Assembly: GCA_015680685.1 (NCBI GenBank) | Contig: MNCI01007937.1 | Coordinates: forward strand, 945,529 to 1,009,528 | Length of the DNA stretch: 64,000 nucleotides | Origin: Gnetum montanum | Lineage: Eukaryota > Streptophyta > Gnetopsida > Gnetales > Gnetaceae | Direction of reading: 5' to 3' | Shown: in pieces, positions 29,034 through 41,049 of the stretch | Numbering within the stretch: position 1 is the stretch's first letter | Layout: each line of letters starts with the position of its first letter | Translations under genes and position numbers: made by a program | The notes under the pieces: generated by a model | What the model was told of the DNA's origin: nothing | Seen by the model: only the letters and a program-made list of their open reading frames with translations | Databases searched by the model: none

Positions 29034-31149
29034 ATGGCCCCAAAACGTGGATAGCAGGAAGGTCCTACCTAAGGTGGAAGCAAATGAGCTTGGAGAGGTG
29101 GAAGATAAAGACCTGCCGAACAACATGCAAAATAGGAGGAGCGATCATTTAGCATTCATCAAGATGAACCTCCTACCAGATGGTCTGAGCAGGTAGAAGG
29201 AGGAGCTGCTGTAGTGCCTGAACTGGGACAACAACTCATGTTGCCCCAAGATTGCGTTCAGGCTATCCATGAGTAGTCCACATTTGCTACAATGATTGTG
29301 GAATTGAACTTTGAATCATTTGTAGAGTTCACTCCTGAGGCCGTTAGGTATCACCTCAAAGGGTCTCCCTTATGGCCTATCCTCTCTTAAAGCGGTGCCT
29401 AGTACCTAGGAGAAACATACCAATTTTTGCACAATAGGGAGCAAGGCACCACTATTAATATTTGTGGTGTGATAGTTGAATTCTCTATGCAAGAAATTTT
29501 GGAAGTGTTAAACCTTCCGAATACAGGGCCTCAGGTTGCTCGGTTATCTACTCGTTCAAACCTTGATGTGTGAAATAATTGGTTGGAAAAGGCATATGGC
29601 AGAGATAAAGCATTTGGTGAATTGATGATGGAAGAGAGGGTTTACTTCAAAATTGGAACATATCACCTCTTCCCCAAAAAAGGCCTCAAAAGAATATCAA
29701 CATATGTGGCTAGAGGATGTGCAGTGTTGATGGGAAAGGTTAACGCTAACCTACCCCATCTATATTTGATGGAGATCCTGAGGCGGTTCAAAGAACGAAA
29801 GATAGGGAAGATGGCATTGCCTTTCCCTTGTCTCATCAGAAAGCTTTGCCGACATGCTAGTATTCAGGGATACACTAATGACGTCCTCTGAAAAGCCCAG
29901 ATTGCTTCATACGTAGAATTGCTAAAGGTGCCAGCTCTAAGAAAAAGCACTGGTGAAGAGCTGGGACTAGAACAAGAAGAAGAACAGGTGGTTGAACCTA
30001 GTCAACCTCTAGCCATAGGTCCCAGCCAACAACAAGAAGTAGGGCCCAACACAGGCTAGGATTAGCCACCACCGTCGTAAGACTACAGACCATCGGTAAG
30101 CCATCTTAGGGCCATCGCTGAGATGGTTAGTTGGGGAAGCCATGATGACACAAACCTCTTCTGCATCATCGATGATGCTAGGTAGCCTACTATTTCATTA
30201 GATCACACAAGGGGAGAAGTATCCATTCAAACAGAAGGAGGGAACAGTAGATGGTCACAACAGATCTTAGGAAATGCGACATCTTTCCAGGTGTAGTTAG
30301 AGACTAGTGAAGGGGCCACCATGGTGGTCATGCAACACCAGAATACCATGGGAGCTGCAGATGTGGTCATAGACCACATCAAAGAATTCTTCAATGTACT
30401 TGTTGTGCTACTGGTAGATCTCTCAGGAGCACGGGATGCTCAAACTTTGACCAGAACCTCGATGACTCTAGCGGAACATGAGGATATCAGAAGTAAGGGT
30501 AGAGCATGCTGACAAGTCATGACGTCCTTATTTGACATCCCTCAAGATGTAACAACAATTCAGTTAGACCTCATTTCCACAAAGGGAAAGCTGATCTTAA
30601 CAGAAGTAAGGGTAGAGCATGCTGAAGCTGAAGTGTAGAAACTCCAAGAGTAGCTCGTGGCCTTACAAGCAGCACAATGGGACCCTTTGCAATTTGTTCT
30701 CATAGAATAGCTAGTAATATTTAGAATGGAGCAACTAACAAAATTAATTGCAAAAAATAAGAAGGTGGTGGAAGAAAAGGAGAAGGCTGTTTGGGATGCC
30801 TCCGCAGCACAGGTGCAAACTCATACGCATCTTAAGGCACTCAAAGCCTTACAGGAAGAAAACAAACAGTTTGTGATGACAATCTTTGGTTGATCACTAT
30901 AGAAAATCAAAAGAATGTTCTTGATGAACAATTTCATCAATTACGAGAAAAATTCATCTAGTTCAATTGAGACATGAGCCATTTAGCCAAAGAAAATTGA
31001 ACCCTCTCGATCGAGGAGGTACGCGCCATTCATCAAAAGTTGGAAATTGAGATAAGCGCGTGGCAGAATGAGGCTAAACGACATGAGAAGCTGAAGGAGC
31101 ACTTCCGCGATCAAGTGGGGATGTGCAAAAAAATTATAGAGAAGGAGAT
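29034..31149 (+). pseudogene. A3 accessory ORF, plant-transposon-protein type (broken)
   Basis: The frame has many stops but keeps several readable blocks. These are a basic start, a block LGETYQFLHN...INICGVIVEFS...LNLPNTGP (29410-29535), the ORF 29583-29891 with RVYFKIGTYHLFPKKG and LPFPCLIRKLC, then acidic and coiled-coil-like parts (30500-31140, e.g. KNKKVVEEKEKAVWDASAA). The LPFPCLI.LC motif and the fold of conserved aromatic residues resemble the 'putative plant transposon protein' domain known from Athila-type elements. Its function is unknown. The ORF is cut at 31149 by the junction with a Tat LTR. Confidence 0.6.
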
Positions 31150-32600
31150 TGAAACACCACAAAATTCTAAGCTTAGCACTTCTCCAACAAGAATCGAGCT
31201 AAGTCATGATGCTCCCCAGCATGACTGAAGCTTGAGGACCTCACAGACAGCTTCAAACGAAGTCGAACCGATCAAGAAATAGTTCCCTAGGATTCACAAA
31301 AGACTATAGTGAAATTTGGCATCAAACCTAGCAAATGTTGACCTCAAAATACTTGTTTTTTACTAAGTATGCATCCTGTACGCTCACCTATACATGCCTA
31401 GCGTATGGCCCAGCATGCAGCAACTTTTGAGCCTAAAAACTCATCAAAATAAGCTAGAATCGAAGGTATAGACTCCCCATGACCTTCCCTAAGGTCCTAG
31501 GTAGGTCTTAGGCTCCTAACAATCAAATTTTGGATACCAAACAGGTCATTTCCTGCCCACACTTTGGCTCGCACGCCCAACGTGTATGCCCAGCGTGTAT
31601 GCCTAGCGTATAACTTCAAAGGTGACCCAAAACAGGCACTTCAAAGCAAGATTTTCATAAGGAATAAACTCTCAGAGACAAAGAAATTGTTAGCAATCAT
31701 CATGGGCTCACGAAAATCAAGTTTTGACCTTGAAATAATGCACTTTTAAGTTCACACGCTGAGCATGTACATCCTGCACACCTAGCGTGTATGCCCAGCG
31801 TGTGGCACCAAGGACAAGGTTAAATAGGCACCTTTAGGCAATTTTTTGGCATGGGGTTGATCCTCAGGACATGGGAATCTAGTATACAGCATCAAAAGCT
31901 TCAAAAACTTCCATTTTTGGCATCAAAATTATCATTTTTGGCCTCACACACTGGCCTATATGCCCAACATACAGCCAGTATGCACATCAGAGATGAGCCC
32001 AAAACTCCATAAAAAAGAAGTCAAAATTAGCTCCCGAATGACCTGGAGGACCACCAAGACTCAAGGATTAGTGTACACACCCCAGAATACCAAATATAAT
32101 TCCTAAATTGCAGTTTTCATGCTCACACTCTGGCTTATACGCCCAGCATGTGGCCAGCATGCTCAACTTTAGGCCTCCCGAAACCTGGCCAAATCAAGGA
32201 CAAATGAGCCCAAATTTGAAAAGTATCATCCTTAGGATATCAGGCATCCAGATCCATGGTCAAAAATAACTTTAAACTTCAAAATATAGGTCAAAATATT
32301 TCACGCTTGACCACCTACTGTCTAGCGTATGGAGTGTATATGCCCAGCGTATGTGGGTATAGAAACACGCCAGATGCCCAAACTCACATGTTGGAAGCTC
32401 TATGGACATGCCAGGACACCCCGGAGCTTAGAATGACATGCTGAAGCTAGAAACAGGATGCCAGAGCTCAGATCTATAGGCCAGAACCATAAGATCTGTT
32501 GTGCAACTATCATTCATTTATTTTTTGTGGGCATGAAAGTTCAAACGCTAAGGGTCTGCACGCCCAGCGTGTGAACTGGATAATGTTCACGATGTGCTTG
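31150..32600 (+). repeat. T1: truncated Tat-type LTR (U3 part) with tandem units
   Basis: It starts TGAAACACCACAAAA like the T2, T3 and T4 LTRs. It then holds about six imperfect units of roughly 190 bases, each with an 'acgcccagcgtgta' cluster and 'caagctagaa..aaggt' core (units near 31380, 31570, 31740, 31950, 32120 and 32310). No TATA box, R or U5 follows. Near 32600 the sequence changes to 3' internal sequence of another Tat element. The left junction falls inside the A3 accessory ORF. Confidence 0.65.
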
Positions 32601-32999
32601 AAAGAGGAGCCTCTTGATGCAACAAACACAACAAAAAACGCAACAACTAAAATGCCCGAATGAGTGGTAAAAATCAAAAGTCTCCCAGAGCAACCAAAAA
32701 CTAGCACATCTCATAGACCACGTTCAATTAGGAAACAACCACACAATCAAGACTCCCCTGTGGCCAAAAACATGTCTGATCCCCACCCACTCTTTACCTT
32801 TTTTCGTTGTGCATATATCACCTTTTTTTGCATTGTACTAGCTTACGCATTTACATGTGGCCCGAAAAGGCCTTAAACTACCACCGTTTTGCATTGTTTT
32901 CTATTTACTTGTGCATTTTAGTTTATGTTTTCTGCAGTTTCTATTTAACATTTTTTTCGCTAGTTGCTTTTGTTTATTGGATCATACAGATGCACACGC

Positions 33000-33325
33000 A
33001 TGCATCCACAACGACGGTCCTGGCATCACGACCTAAAACTGATACCACAGATATGTCTTGGAATCATGATGATAAATTGATACCACAGATACGTCCTAGC
33101 ATCATGACGGTAAACCGACACCATAGAGCTCTATCTAACATGACACTAAACTGACACACTCATTCACCAGAGTCCGCTAAGACTATAAACTAGCTTACCT
33201 CTTCATAGTCCTCCATGACTATAAATTAGCATCACACCATCTGCTACGACGAAAACTAACAACGTCCAACGGGTTATGACATAAAACTAACCCATGACAG
33301 TCTGCTAAGACTATAAACTAGCAAG
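33000..33325 (+). repeat. T2 3' tandem repeats
   Basis: Units of about 40 bases have the form 'gtcctggcatcatgac..taaactgataccacag', then 'gtctgctaagactataaactagc'. They are the counterpart of the T4 array at 55775-56165. Confidence 0.7.
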
Positions 33326-34485
33326 ATCATCTTTGGCACATTTATCTGCTACTGTAATTCATGACATTTCTTCATCAACGCCTGCTGCATCATTCATCAC
33401 ACCAGCTCTGACAACACTGTTGCTACTCATTTTGTTTGCCTTAAATTTCACATGGTGCCTCCATTTGCATTGGCCACATTCGTGTCTAACATATTCGCTA
33501 ACTCATTCACTTACGATTTTCTTGTCTTCTTAGAGTTGTATTTGCAGGATGACACCTAGTGGTGCTCGTACACAGATACACTTCATCACGGTGATAAGGT
33601 ACCACATTGTTTCTGATGCATGCAACCAGGTTAATCAATCTGTTCAAAAGTACATTTTCAATTCCCAATACATTCTCCATTTCCCCAACACTCTCGTTCT
33701 CTTTCCTACCTAGTTATAGTTCCTAGATACACCCAGTGCATCCCAAAACTTTGAGCACACTGTTGCATGCTACAACACTCTCAAGCAGATGCAACATACA
33801 ACACGACACATGAGCATGAGTGCAAAATTGAAAGAAAGCTCTTTCCAAAAACAAAAAAAAAGGAAAAGAAAAGAAGAAAAGAAAAAAAGAAAAAAAGAAA
33901 AGAAAAGGTCAAATAGCAAAGAGAAAAATGAATCACAAGACCCTTGGCACTTCCCATACAAGCCCCAGGCGGGAAGGTAGTTGTCTTGGAAAGAAGTACT
34001 CGTGTCTCAAACCATCATGTTTCACCTCACTGCGTGGTTTTGGCTATCGAACAATGGGTTTCCTTAGACACTCCACAAGGGTCTTGTTTCTCCAAAGAAA
34101 GCATCACCTCATCGCGTGGCTTTGGTTGTGACAACAAGTTCTCCCAAACATGATACAAGAGTCTTATTCCTCCAAAGGACATACTCCTCATGCCTTGGTT
34201 CCAAGTCTACCAAATATTGGCCATCAACAAGGAACAACATGACTTGTTTGCACAAGATGAATACTCCTCTCCCACACCAGCACAATCCCTTGATCAATTC
34301 CCAATCCCACAGTTGTAAGCATCTCCTCTAGATATCATCTCAAAACTTTATTTCCCAATCCCAAGTACTTCTGAATACAGTGCGATGACATCTGGCCAAG
34401 TGTCAAAGGACAATGCTACCAGGTTGCTTATGGTGTTTTGTACTTCTTTATCGACACTTCTTGCATCGATTCCTCTAAGTGTCAA
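33326..34485 (+). other. T2 3' non-coding stretch
   Basis: It includes an A/G-rich run (33850-33930) and a piece repeated three times around 34010, 34095 and 34170 ('catcacctcatcgcgtggctttgg' type). It is collinear with T4 56590-56870. No gene is seen. Confidence 0.5.
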
Positions 34486-34499
34486 CAAAGAGGGGCCAG
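34486..34499 (+). promoter_or_regulatory. T2 polypurine tract
   Basis: caaagaggggccag lies directly before the LTR start TGAAAC. The same tract precedes the T4 3' LTR. Confidence 0.7.
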
Positions 34500-36375
34500 T
34501 GAAACACCACAAAAATTTGGACCTAACACTTTCGGACAAGAATCGAGCTAAGTCATGATGCTTCCTAGCATGACCGAAGCTTGCAAACTTCACAAATAGC
34601 ATCAAACGGAGTCAAATCAAGCAAGTAAAAGTTCCTCGAGAATCATTGGAGACTACATGAACATCTGGCAACAAGAACTGCAAGTTTAAAACTCAAAACA
34701 CTTAGTTTTAACTAAGTATACTTCTTGCACACAGGCCTGCACGCCCAACGTATAGCTCAACGTGTAGCTCAGCATGCAGTAAATTTTGGGCCCTAAAAAT
34801 GAGTTAAAATATGCCAGAATTGAGCGTCTGGACCCCCCAAGACCTTTACCAAGGTCCCTAATAGCTCTCAAGCTCCTGAAAATCAAGTTTTGGGCTCCAA
34901 ATAATGGGTTTTCATTCCTGCACGCTAGCGTGCACGCCCAGCGTGCAGCTCAGCGTGCAGCAACTTTTGAATGCAAAAAACTCACCAAAACAAGCTATAA
35001 ATGAAGGTCTAGATCCCCTAGGACCTTCACCAAGGTCCCCAGTAGCTCTCAGGCTCCTAAAAATCAAGTTTTGGGCTCCAAATGATGGGTTTTCATTCCT
35101 ACACGCCAGCATGCACGCCTAGCGTGCAACAACTTTTGAGCACCAAAAACTCACCAAAACAAGCTAGAAATGAAGGTCTGGACCCCCCAAGAACTTCACC
35201 AATGTCCCAAATAGCTCTCAGGCTCCTGAAAATCAAGTTTTGGGCTCCAAATTATGGGTTTTCATTCCTGTACGCCAGCATGCATGCCTAGCGTGCAGCT
35301 CAGCATGCAACAACTTCTGAGCTCCAAAACTCACCAAAACAAGCTAGAAATGAAGGTCTGGACCTCCCAAGACCTTCACCAAGGTCCCCAGTAGCTCTCA
35401 AGCTCCTGAAAATCAAGTTTTGGGCTCCAAATGATGGGTTTTCATTCTTGCACCCGCAGCATGTACGCCCAACGTGCATTATCAAGGATATCTTAAAACA
35501 GGCACCCCAGAACAAGATCTCCACCTACAATTGACTCTCAGAGGCAAGCCAATTGTCAGGCATCATCCCAGGCTCCCAAAAATGAAGATTCAACCTCAAA
35601 ATGATGCACTTCCATGATCTATACGCTAAGCATACATACTCTGCACGCCCAGCGTGTACACGCTGGCATGTAGCACGCTGTATAGTTGTAATATTCTTTG
35701 CACTCGGGCAACACAGCCACATGTCATCCTACCTGAAATTTTCTCACCCATGGCCATTCATACCCTTCTAGATCTAAATCTAGCATCCAAGATCTTATAA
35801 AAACCCCATTTTTTCACTAGAGCAAGGGTTGGAAATTTTTACAAACGGAGACAAAAACTGAATCAAAAAAACACTTAGCAAATTTGGTCATCAACCTCTG
35901 TACGCTGAGGCATCAGACTTGGACGTTGCAATTCCCTACAACCCAAAACCTACATCTTCCAGCACCCGTCATCACCCACCGGGGCTAAACGTCTGCCTTG
36001 TGATTAATCCACAACTGCGTTCTAACCGGTGCACACTGTAATCACTTTTTCAATACAAAACAGTTTACATTTTTGCCTAGATTTATTGCAGTTTTCTTTG
36101 TTTTTCATGTTTACGTTTACATTCTAATTTACATTATTGTGCTTATTTACATTACAGTTTACATTTAATGTGCATCATTTACGTATAACCCAATGCATTG
36201 CAAAGTGCGTACGTTGGGGAAGTCATCGTTTGATCCGTGTGCGAACCATTCAAGGCACTCTGCCTTCATCCATTCCAGCTTACCCTCAAGTGAAGGTAGA
36301 GTCTTCTATGCCTATCTGTAGATCTCTCGGTGTCTGTTTCATTCTAGCCTTGCACCGACAATTTCAGATAGTACA
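34500..36375 (+). repeat. T2 3' LTR (1876 bp)
   Basis: TGAAACACC... to ...GATAGTACA. The U3 contains four units of about 175 bases (34735-35480; 'tgggttttcattcctgcacgc' recurs at about 34906, 35085, 35257 and 35436), each with agcgtg clusters including the palindrome GCGTGCACGC near 34929. The TATA box is cttataaaaacccc near 35794. It is longer than the T4 LTR because of the tandem units. Confidence 0.8.
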
Positions 36376-36821
36376 GACACTAGAACCTGAATCCAAAAGA
36401 TCGTTGCATAGTTCATTTCTAGTGATTTGTAAGTATATCAAAGGACTCCTAGGATTAGAGAATTTCCTAGGAAGATGACTAGCTTTGATCCAATTGGTGA
36501 TGACATGTGTTAGCATGGCCATATGCATTGAGTGTGGTGGTTGAGTTGAAGGAGGCTCTAAAGTTTTGATTGATACTGAGGCATCTAAGGAATTAGCCAT
36601 TTGTGATTGTAAGGGCTTAGTTGGTTTATTGGTTGTAAAGAAAGGTCTCTTCTTCATGCATTTATTGGAACCAATAGTAGGTTGAGAGTTAATAGCCCTT
36701 GTGGCATTACATTGCTGTGGCTGGGTAGGGATTTCACCTTGCATAGCTGGAGTAGGTGGTAGTGGAGCTATTGGTGGAAGAGATGCGGCTGAATGAGAAG
36801 GATGATATGCTTGCAGAACAT
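36376..36821 (-). pseudogene. A4: minus-strand fragment of an Athila-like gag-protease
   Basis: The reverse frame reads a proline-rich gag tail (HPSHSAASLPPIAPLPPTPAM), KKRPFF, then HVITNWIKASHLPRKF and the start of a protease, LLDSGSSV. It aligns block by block with A2 19330-19770. It is cut in the protease active site by the T2 LTR end at 36375 and on the other side by the T3 LTR. It is therefore the oldest layer of this nest. Confidence 0.75.
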
Positions 36822-38281
36822 TGTAGCGACCAAAAAAGTCAGTGGCTGGAAACACCAAGAGGTTGTTGGGAGAACAGTTTAACATCGGATGCATGCGAGG
36901 GCCGTGCTAGATAAAATAGAAGCAGGGTGCCCTGAATGATCTGGTTGATCAAACAGGGACTTAATTGGTGTAACTTAATCTTACGTGAATGTTTTTTTAA
37001 GTACGAGATACGCAAGGCAAGAACGATGATCAATAAATGCAGGAATAAAGAAAATAATGTCAAATAGTAATAATAATAAAGAGATAATAGAATAAATTGG
37101 GGTAAGAAAATGCACTGTCGCAAAGTCACAGGTTCGATTCTTTGTCTTGTTTGAAAGTGTATAACAAGTTATACAACGCCAGAGGTGTACAGAGAGTTCA
37201 AGAAGGACTAGAATGTTCAAAATGCCTCAACTATGCTTTTGAGTGCAGACTTAAGAGCCAATGCAAAAAATTCAATACGCAAAATGCCAATGCAAAAGGC
37301 CAACACAAAAAATGCCAACTCAAATTGCCAACCCAAATTTTTGCCAACATGCCAACCCTTTGAGCATTGCTCATCAGGGTATTTATAGGGCGAGGAGCAA
37401 GCGAGAAATGAGGCTTGGATGCCATGTTTTTGGGACCCATGAGATGTTGACATGCCCATACTGCTATGCTACAACCATTTTGCCAAAACTAGAGATGCTA
37501 GAATCAAGTGTGCCAATAATGCAAGTGAGAAATGAAGCACATTGAAGTAGCGTAGTTGCTTGGTATGTTGTGCTACACTATGTAGTGTAGCATGTTGGTG
37601 CAATGTAGCTGCTTGCTATGTTGTGCTACGCTATGTAGCGTAGCATAGGGTAGCCACCAATTTGAAAAAGAAACTTGCATTGAAGTCACTAGCTTTTGCT
37701 GAAGGCCTTGGCGCACGCCAGGCTAGCCTTTGGAGCATTTTATGAATTTGCATATTTCCTATGCTACGTAGTATAGCATAGCATAGGAGCCAATGTAATT
37801 TGCATTTCTGTCAAAACAACGATGAGAAAACTTTACTTATTTTTCCCTTGCTACACTATATAGCATAGCACCCTATGTTGGCTGAATTCTGACTTTGCCT
37901 TGCGTGAACATCTTGCTAAAACTTGCATTCGGACACTTGATTGATTTTTTAAAGGCCTGCTACGCTGTGCAGCATAGCGTGGCATAGAACACTTCTCCAC
38001 TAGAAAAATTACTGATCTATTTTGTCCATCCTGAGCACCATTGACATCTCCTAGCATGGTTTCTAAGTAAACTGTTAGCCGGGTGAATTGTTTAGGTGGG
38101 CAGGTTGAAGAGTCCATTGGGCTTGTCAGCTCTGGAGGTAGAAAACTTGCTGGACTGGATAGTCTAATATCAGTGCATTCATTTCTTGCCAAACATTCAT
38201 GAGGCTACACTTGTGGAAATCCTTGCCTCAGTTCCAAGACCTTGGTGAAGCAAGAGTGCCTCAAAATTTTATGGTGTTTCA
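36822..38281 (-). repeat. T3 3' LTR
   Basis: On the minus strand it runs from TGAAACACCATAAAA (38281) to ...TTTTGGTCGCTACA (36822), matching the start and end of the T4 LTR. The TATA box is rc(37380-37387). The U3 repeats the inverted motif gctacgctatgtagcgtagc (37625-37644) with variants near 37585, 37765, 37860 and 37970. Near 37115-37140 is a B-box-like stretch of unknown meaning. Confidence 0.75.
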
Positions 38282-39639
38282 TTATCCCCCCTTTTCGACG
38301 TCTGGAGGATTGACCCAAGAGATGTCAACAAAGAATACGAAACACCATGATAGACAAGATGCTAACATCGCTCCTTAATAATTGCTGAGATGTCACTTAG
38401 CTATGCTTGAGAGTGCTAGGATAATCATGTATGGAAAGGGAAAAAGATGGATCTACGGGGATAGTTTCAAGAAGGGAAAGATGTAACATAGTGTGATCCC
38501 TCATCAGAGTGCTTATGAGGGAAACAATATGCATGGGCATCTTTCTTTTTTAGGTTTCTGACCTCTCGTCAGAATGCTTGGAGATGGTCATTATGAAATA
38601 GCTAATGTGCCATTTGTTTTGGGCACATGCTTTTTTTGCATGAGCTTTTACTCTTCTATGCTTTTCTTTTGCTGTTTTTCCATTTTCATTTGCAAACAAC
38701 CTTTTTGTTGTAGGATAGGTGTTTCTTTCCCAAGATGAGTTGTGTTACATGCATGTGGGGCTTTAACCTACCTACAGATGCTTCCCATGTGGCAAGTTGT
38801 GTTATGCGCATCATGGACTTTACGATTGAGTATATGGGAGGGCTTTACAAGCATTTGGAAAAATTTGTAAAAGAGGTGTGAGAAAGAGAATTGTGGGTGT
38901 AAGGAATGAGGTAAAGGAGGTTAAGGGGGAGGACAGGCTGTGCACTCCCAAGTAGCCAAGCTAGTCAGGACGACCACTTTGTGATAATGTAGGGTCCTGC
39001 CATTTTGGCAAAATGCACCCCCGACTGATGCCCCTTTAACACATATCCTACAAACACAATAGAGAGTAAATCAAAAGAAACAACCATGATGAAAAATGAA
39101 GGCAAAGGTCTTTCTTGCTTTGGACACCACTAGAACAATGGATGTTATTGTTGTGGCATTCGACATCCAAACCAGAAAGGCCAGCAGTGGTTCTAGCAGC
39201 ATCAACATGGAGAGGTAGGCACCAAGGAGGCTAAGAGTTACTATGATGTGAGTGCTCAAGAGTCCCTACCTAAGGAAAACATTATGCAGTTCAGCTGTAA
39301 GGCGAGATTCCTAGCAGTTGAACGTCTTTTAGGCTCGGGCGCTGGTGGGGGTTGGAGGATAGCACTTTTGTGGCTGGGCCACAATAGTGCTAGGACTCCA
39401 ACAGTGGATGTTGATCACAGAAGCTACTTCTAGGGTGATGGGTTGTCGTGGAGGTAGCTCTAGAAGGTCAGCAAGATGTCAGACGACATATCTGGAGGAT
39501 TAGCAAGATGCTAGGGGTAATAGTGTTGCATATATTCCAAAGGGTATTTTCTTATCATTGTGAACTGCATTCTAGAACTGCAACGTCCCACCCCTTTTTG
39601 GCACTGTGCACACTCACTTACTTGTAGGGTCATGGATTG
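38282..39639 (-). other. T3 3' non-coding stretch
   Basis: It contains the polypurine tract (minus-strand AAAAGGGGGGA, 38285-38297). Otherwise no gene is seen. Short ORFs such as 39071-39259 have no motifs. Confidence 0.5.
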
Positions 39640-40254
39640 TGAGCTAAGGACATGCCACAAACCCAGTTTAAGATCCTGGTAGACCATCTGATGTGTTGGT
39701 TTAAGGTCCCAATAGACCACGATGTACATTTTAAGGTCCTAGCAGACTGCTATGCTAGTTTAAGGTCCTAGCAGACTGTTGTGCTAGTTTATTGTTGTAG
39801 TGGATAGTCGCTATGCTAGTTTAAGGTCCTAGAAAACCACTGTGCTAGTTTATCGTCGTAGCGGATGGTCGCTATGCTAGTTTAAGGTCCTAGTAGACCG
39901 TTGTGCTAGTTTATTATTGTAGCAGACAGTTGCTGTGCTAGTTTAAGGTCCTGGCAGACCATTGTGCTAGCTAATCATCGTAGCAGATGGTGGATGGACT
40001 AGTTTAAAGTTGTAGCGGACTGTCTGTGCCAGTTTAATGTCATAGTGGATGTGCTTTGCTAGTTTTTTGTCATGGTGGATGGTCTGTGTCAATTTATAGT
40101 CATGGCAGACTATTTGTGCTAGTTTATAGTTATAACGGACTACCTTTACTAGTTTTATGTCGTAGTGGATGAGCTTTTCCAATTTTACATCGTAGCGGAT
40201 GTGCTTTGCTAGTTTTACATCGTAGTAGACATTTTGTTTAGCTTGCTCATGCAT
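39640..40254 (-). repeat. T3 3' tandem repeats
   Basis: About fifteen imperfect units of 35-45 bases follow the plus-strand pattern 'tgtgctagtttaaggtcctagcagacc' alternating with 'gctagtttat.gtcgtagcggatggt'. On the element's own strand they end ..CCTTAAACTAGCA, the same core as the arrays in T2 and T4. Confidence 0.8.
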
Positions 40255-40259
40255 TAGAT

Positions 40260-41049
40260 GTAGTATGACTTGAGATACGAATGATTCATAGGATTTGTGA
40301 ACTCATTGCCATCCATGTCTACCAACTTGAAGGCTTTATTTCCATAGGCTTTTGTGACCATGAATGGACCTTCCTAGTTTGTTGAGAATTTGTTCACATG
40401 TTCACAAAAAACCTTGAGAATGAGGTTCCCCTTTTTTATCGACCATTTATGTGGGTTTGCATGATGATTCTACTGTTGCCTATCTTGATAACACAATGCG
40501 GCTGAGTGTTTACGCATGCTCCTCCTCTATGGAGTTGAGGTCGATGATCCTCAACTCGTTGTTCTAGGCTTCTCTCATGACACTTGACAGGATCATTCAA
40601 AGTGATGGTACCTACATCTCAATAGGTAACATCGCTTTAGATCCATAAACAAGACTGTAAGGAGTTTTACCTATTGCCATCTTGCATGTCGTTCTGTAAG
40701 CCCATAGCACATAGAGGATTTGCTCGTGCCATCACCTCTTGCTGTTGCTAAGCATTTTCTTGAGCAAGGTGATGATGGCTTTGTTCATAGCTTCTACTTG
40801 TTTGTTTACCTATGGGTAGTATGGTGAGGAAAAGGATTGCTTAATGCCAAGGTTTCTACAAAAGGTTTTGGTTTCTAGAATACTAAATTGTGGCCCATTG
40901 TCTGTTACAATAGTCATGGGAAGCCCAAACCTCATCACAATGTTATCTAATATAAAGTGGCAAACCTATTGAGATGTAGTCTTACTAAGGGGGATAGCCT
41001 CCACCCACTTTGTAAAGTACTCAGTGGCAGAGATAATGAAGCTATGCCC
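40260..41049 (-). pseudogene. T3 integrase, C-terminal part (broken)
   Basis: The reverse frame begins GHSFIISATEYFTKWVEAIPL at the T4 insertion point. It continues with the second catalytic aspartate (TIVTDNGPQFS) and the glutamate region, then the C-terminal FSTN.EGPF.VTKAY segment, and ends near 40262. Several stops occur where CAG, CAA or CGA is expected. It joins the N-terminal part at 58354-58979. Confidence 0.7.

Larger units (their letters stand above)
24013..31149 (+). mobile_element. A3: Athila-like element with gag and accessory ORF, 3' end lost
   Basis: A 5' LTR (24013-25016) and primer site (25018-25035) are followed by gag (to 27013), a non-coding region, an internal promoter-like block (28480-28620) and the accessory ORF (29034 on). 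At 31150 the sequence passes into a Tat-type LTR, and no A3 3' LTR exists in the window. No protease, RT or integrase is found. A1 is a sister copy with the same layout, so lack of pol is a family trait rather than a local deletion. Confidence 0.8.
32600..36375 (+). mobile_element. T2: 3' end of a Tat-type LTR retrotransposon
   Basis: It contains the 3' untranslated tandem repeats (33000-33320), which match those after T4 integrase (55775-56165), a non-coding stretch, a polypurine tract and a complete LTR. Coding regions are lost. The right flank is minus-strand gag/protease (A4) and the left neighbour is T1 in plus-strand A3. The flanking 5-mers (gagat and gacac) differ. T1 and T2 therefore look like two insertions joined by recombination or deletion. 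Confidence 0.65.
36822..41049 (-). mobile_element. T3: minus-strand Tat element, 3' part
   Basis: Read on the minus strand from 41049 down, this is the integrase catalytic core and C-terminus (to about 40260), tandem repeats (40254-39640), 3' non-coding sequence, polypurine tract (38297-38285) and the 3' LTR (38281-36822). It continues at 58354, because T4 inserted in the integrase gene with duplication tgccc (41045-41049 and 58354-58358). Its 5' LTR is beyond the window. Confidence 0.85.

Noticed and set aside
31150-36375. T1 and T2 as one complete element
   Set aside because: The 5-base flanks differ and the neighbours are different elements on opposite strands. The left LTR also lacks its TATA, R and U5 parts.
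37115-37145. B-box-like ggttcgattc within the T3 LTR
   Set aside because: No A box or cloverleaf could be found at the right distance, so a tRNA gene or SINE is not supported.
39640-40254. CRISPR-like array
   Set aside because: Units are contiguous and imperfect without unique spacers, and lie in a plant retrotransposon 3' region. They are ordinary tandem repeats.
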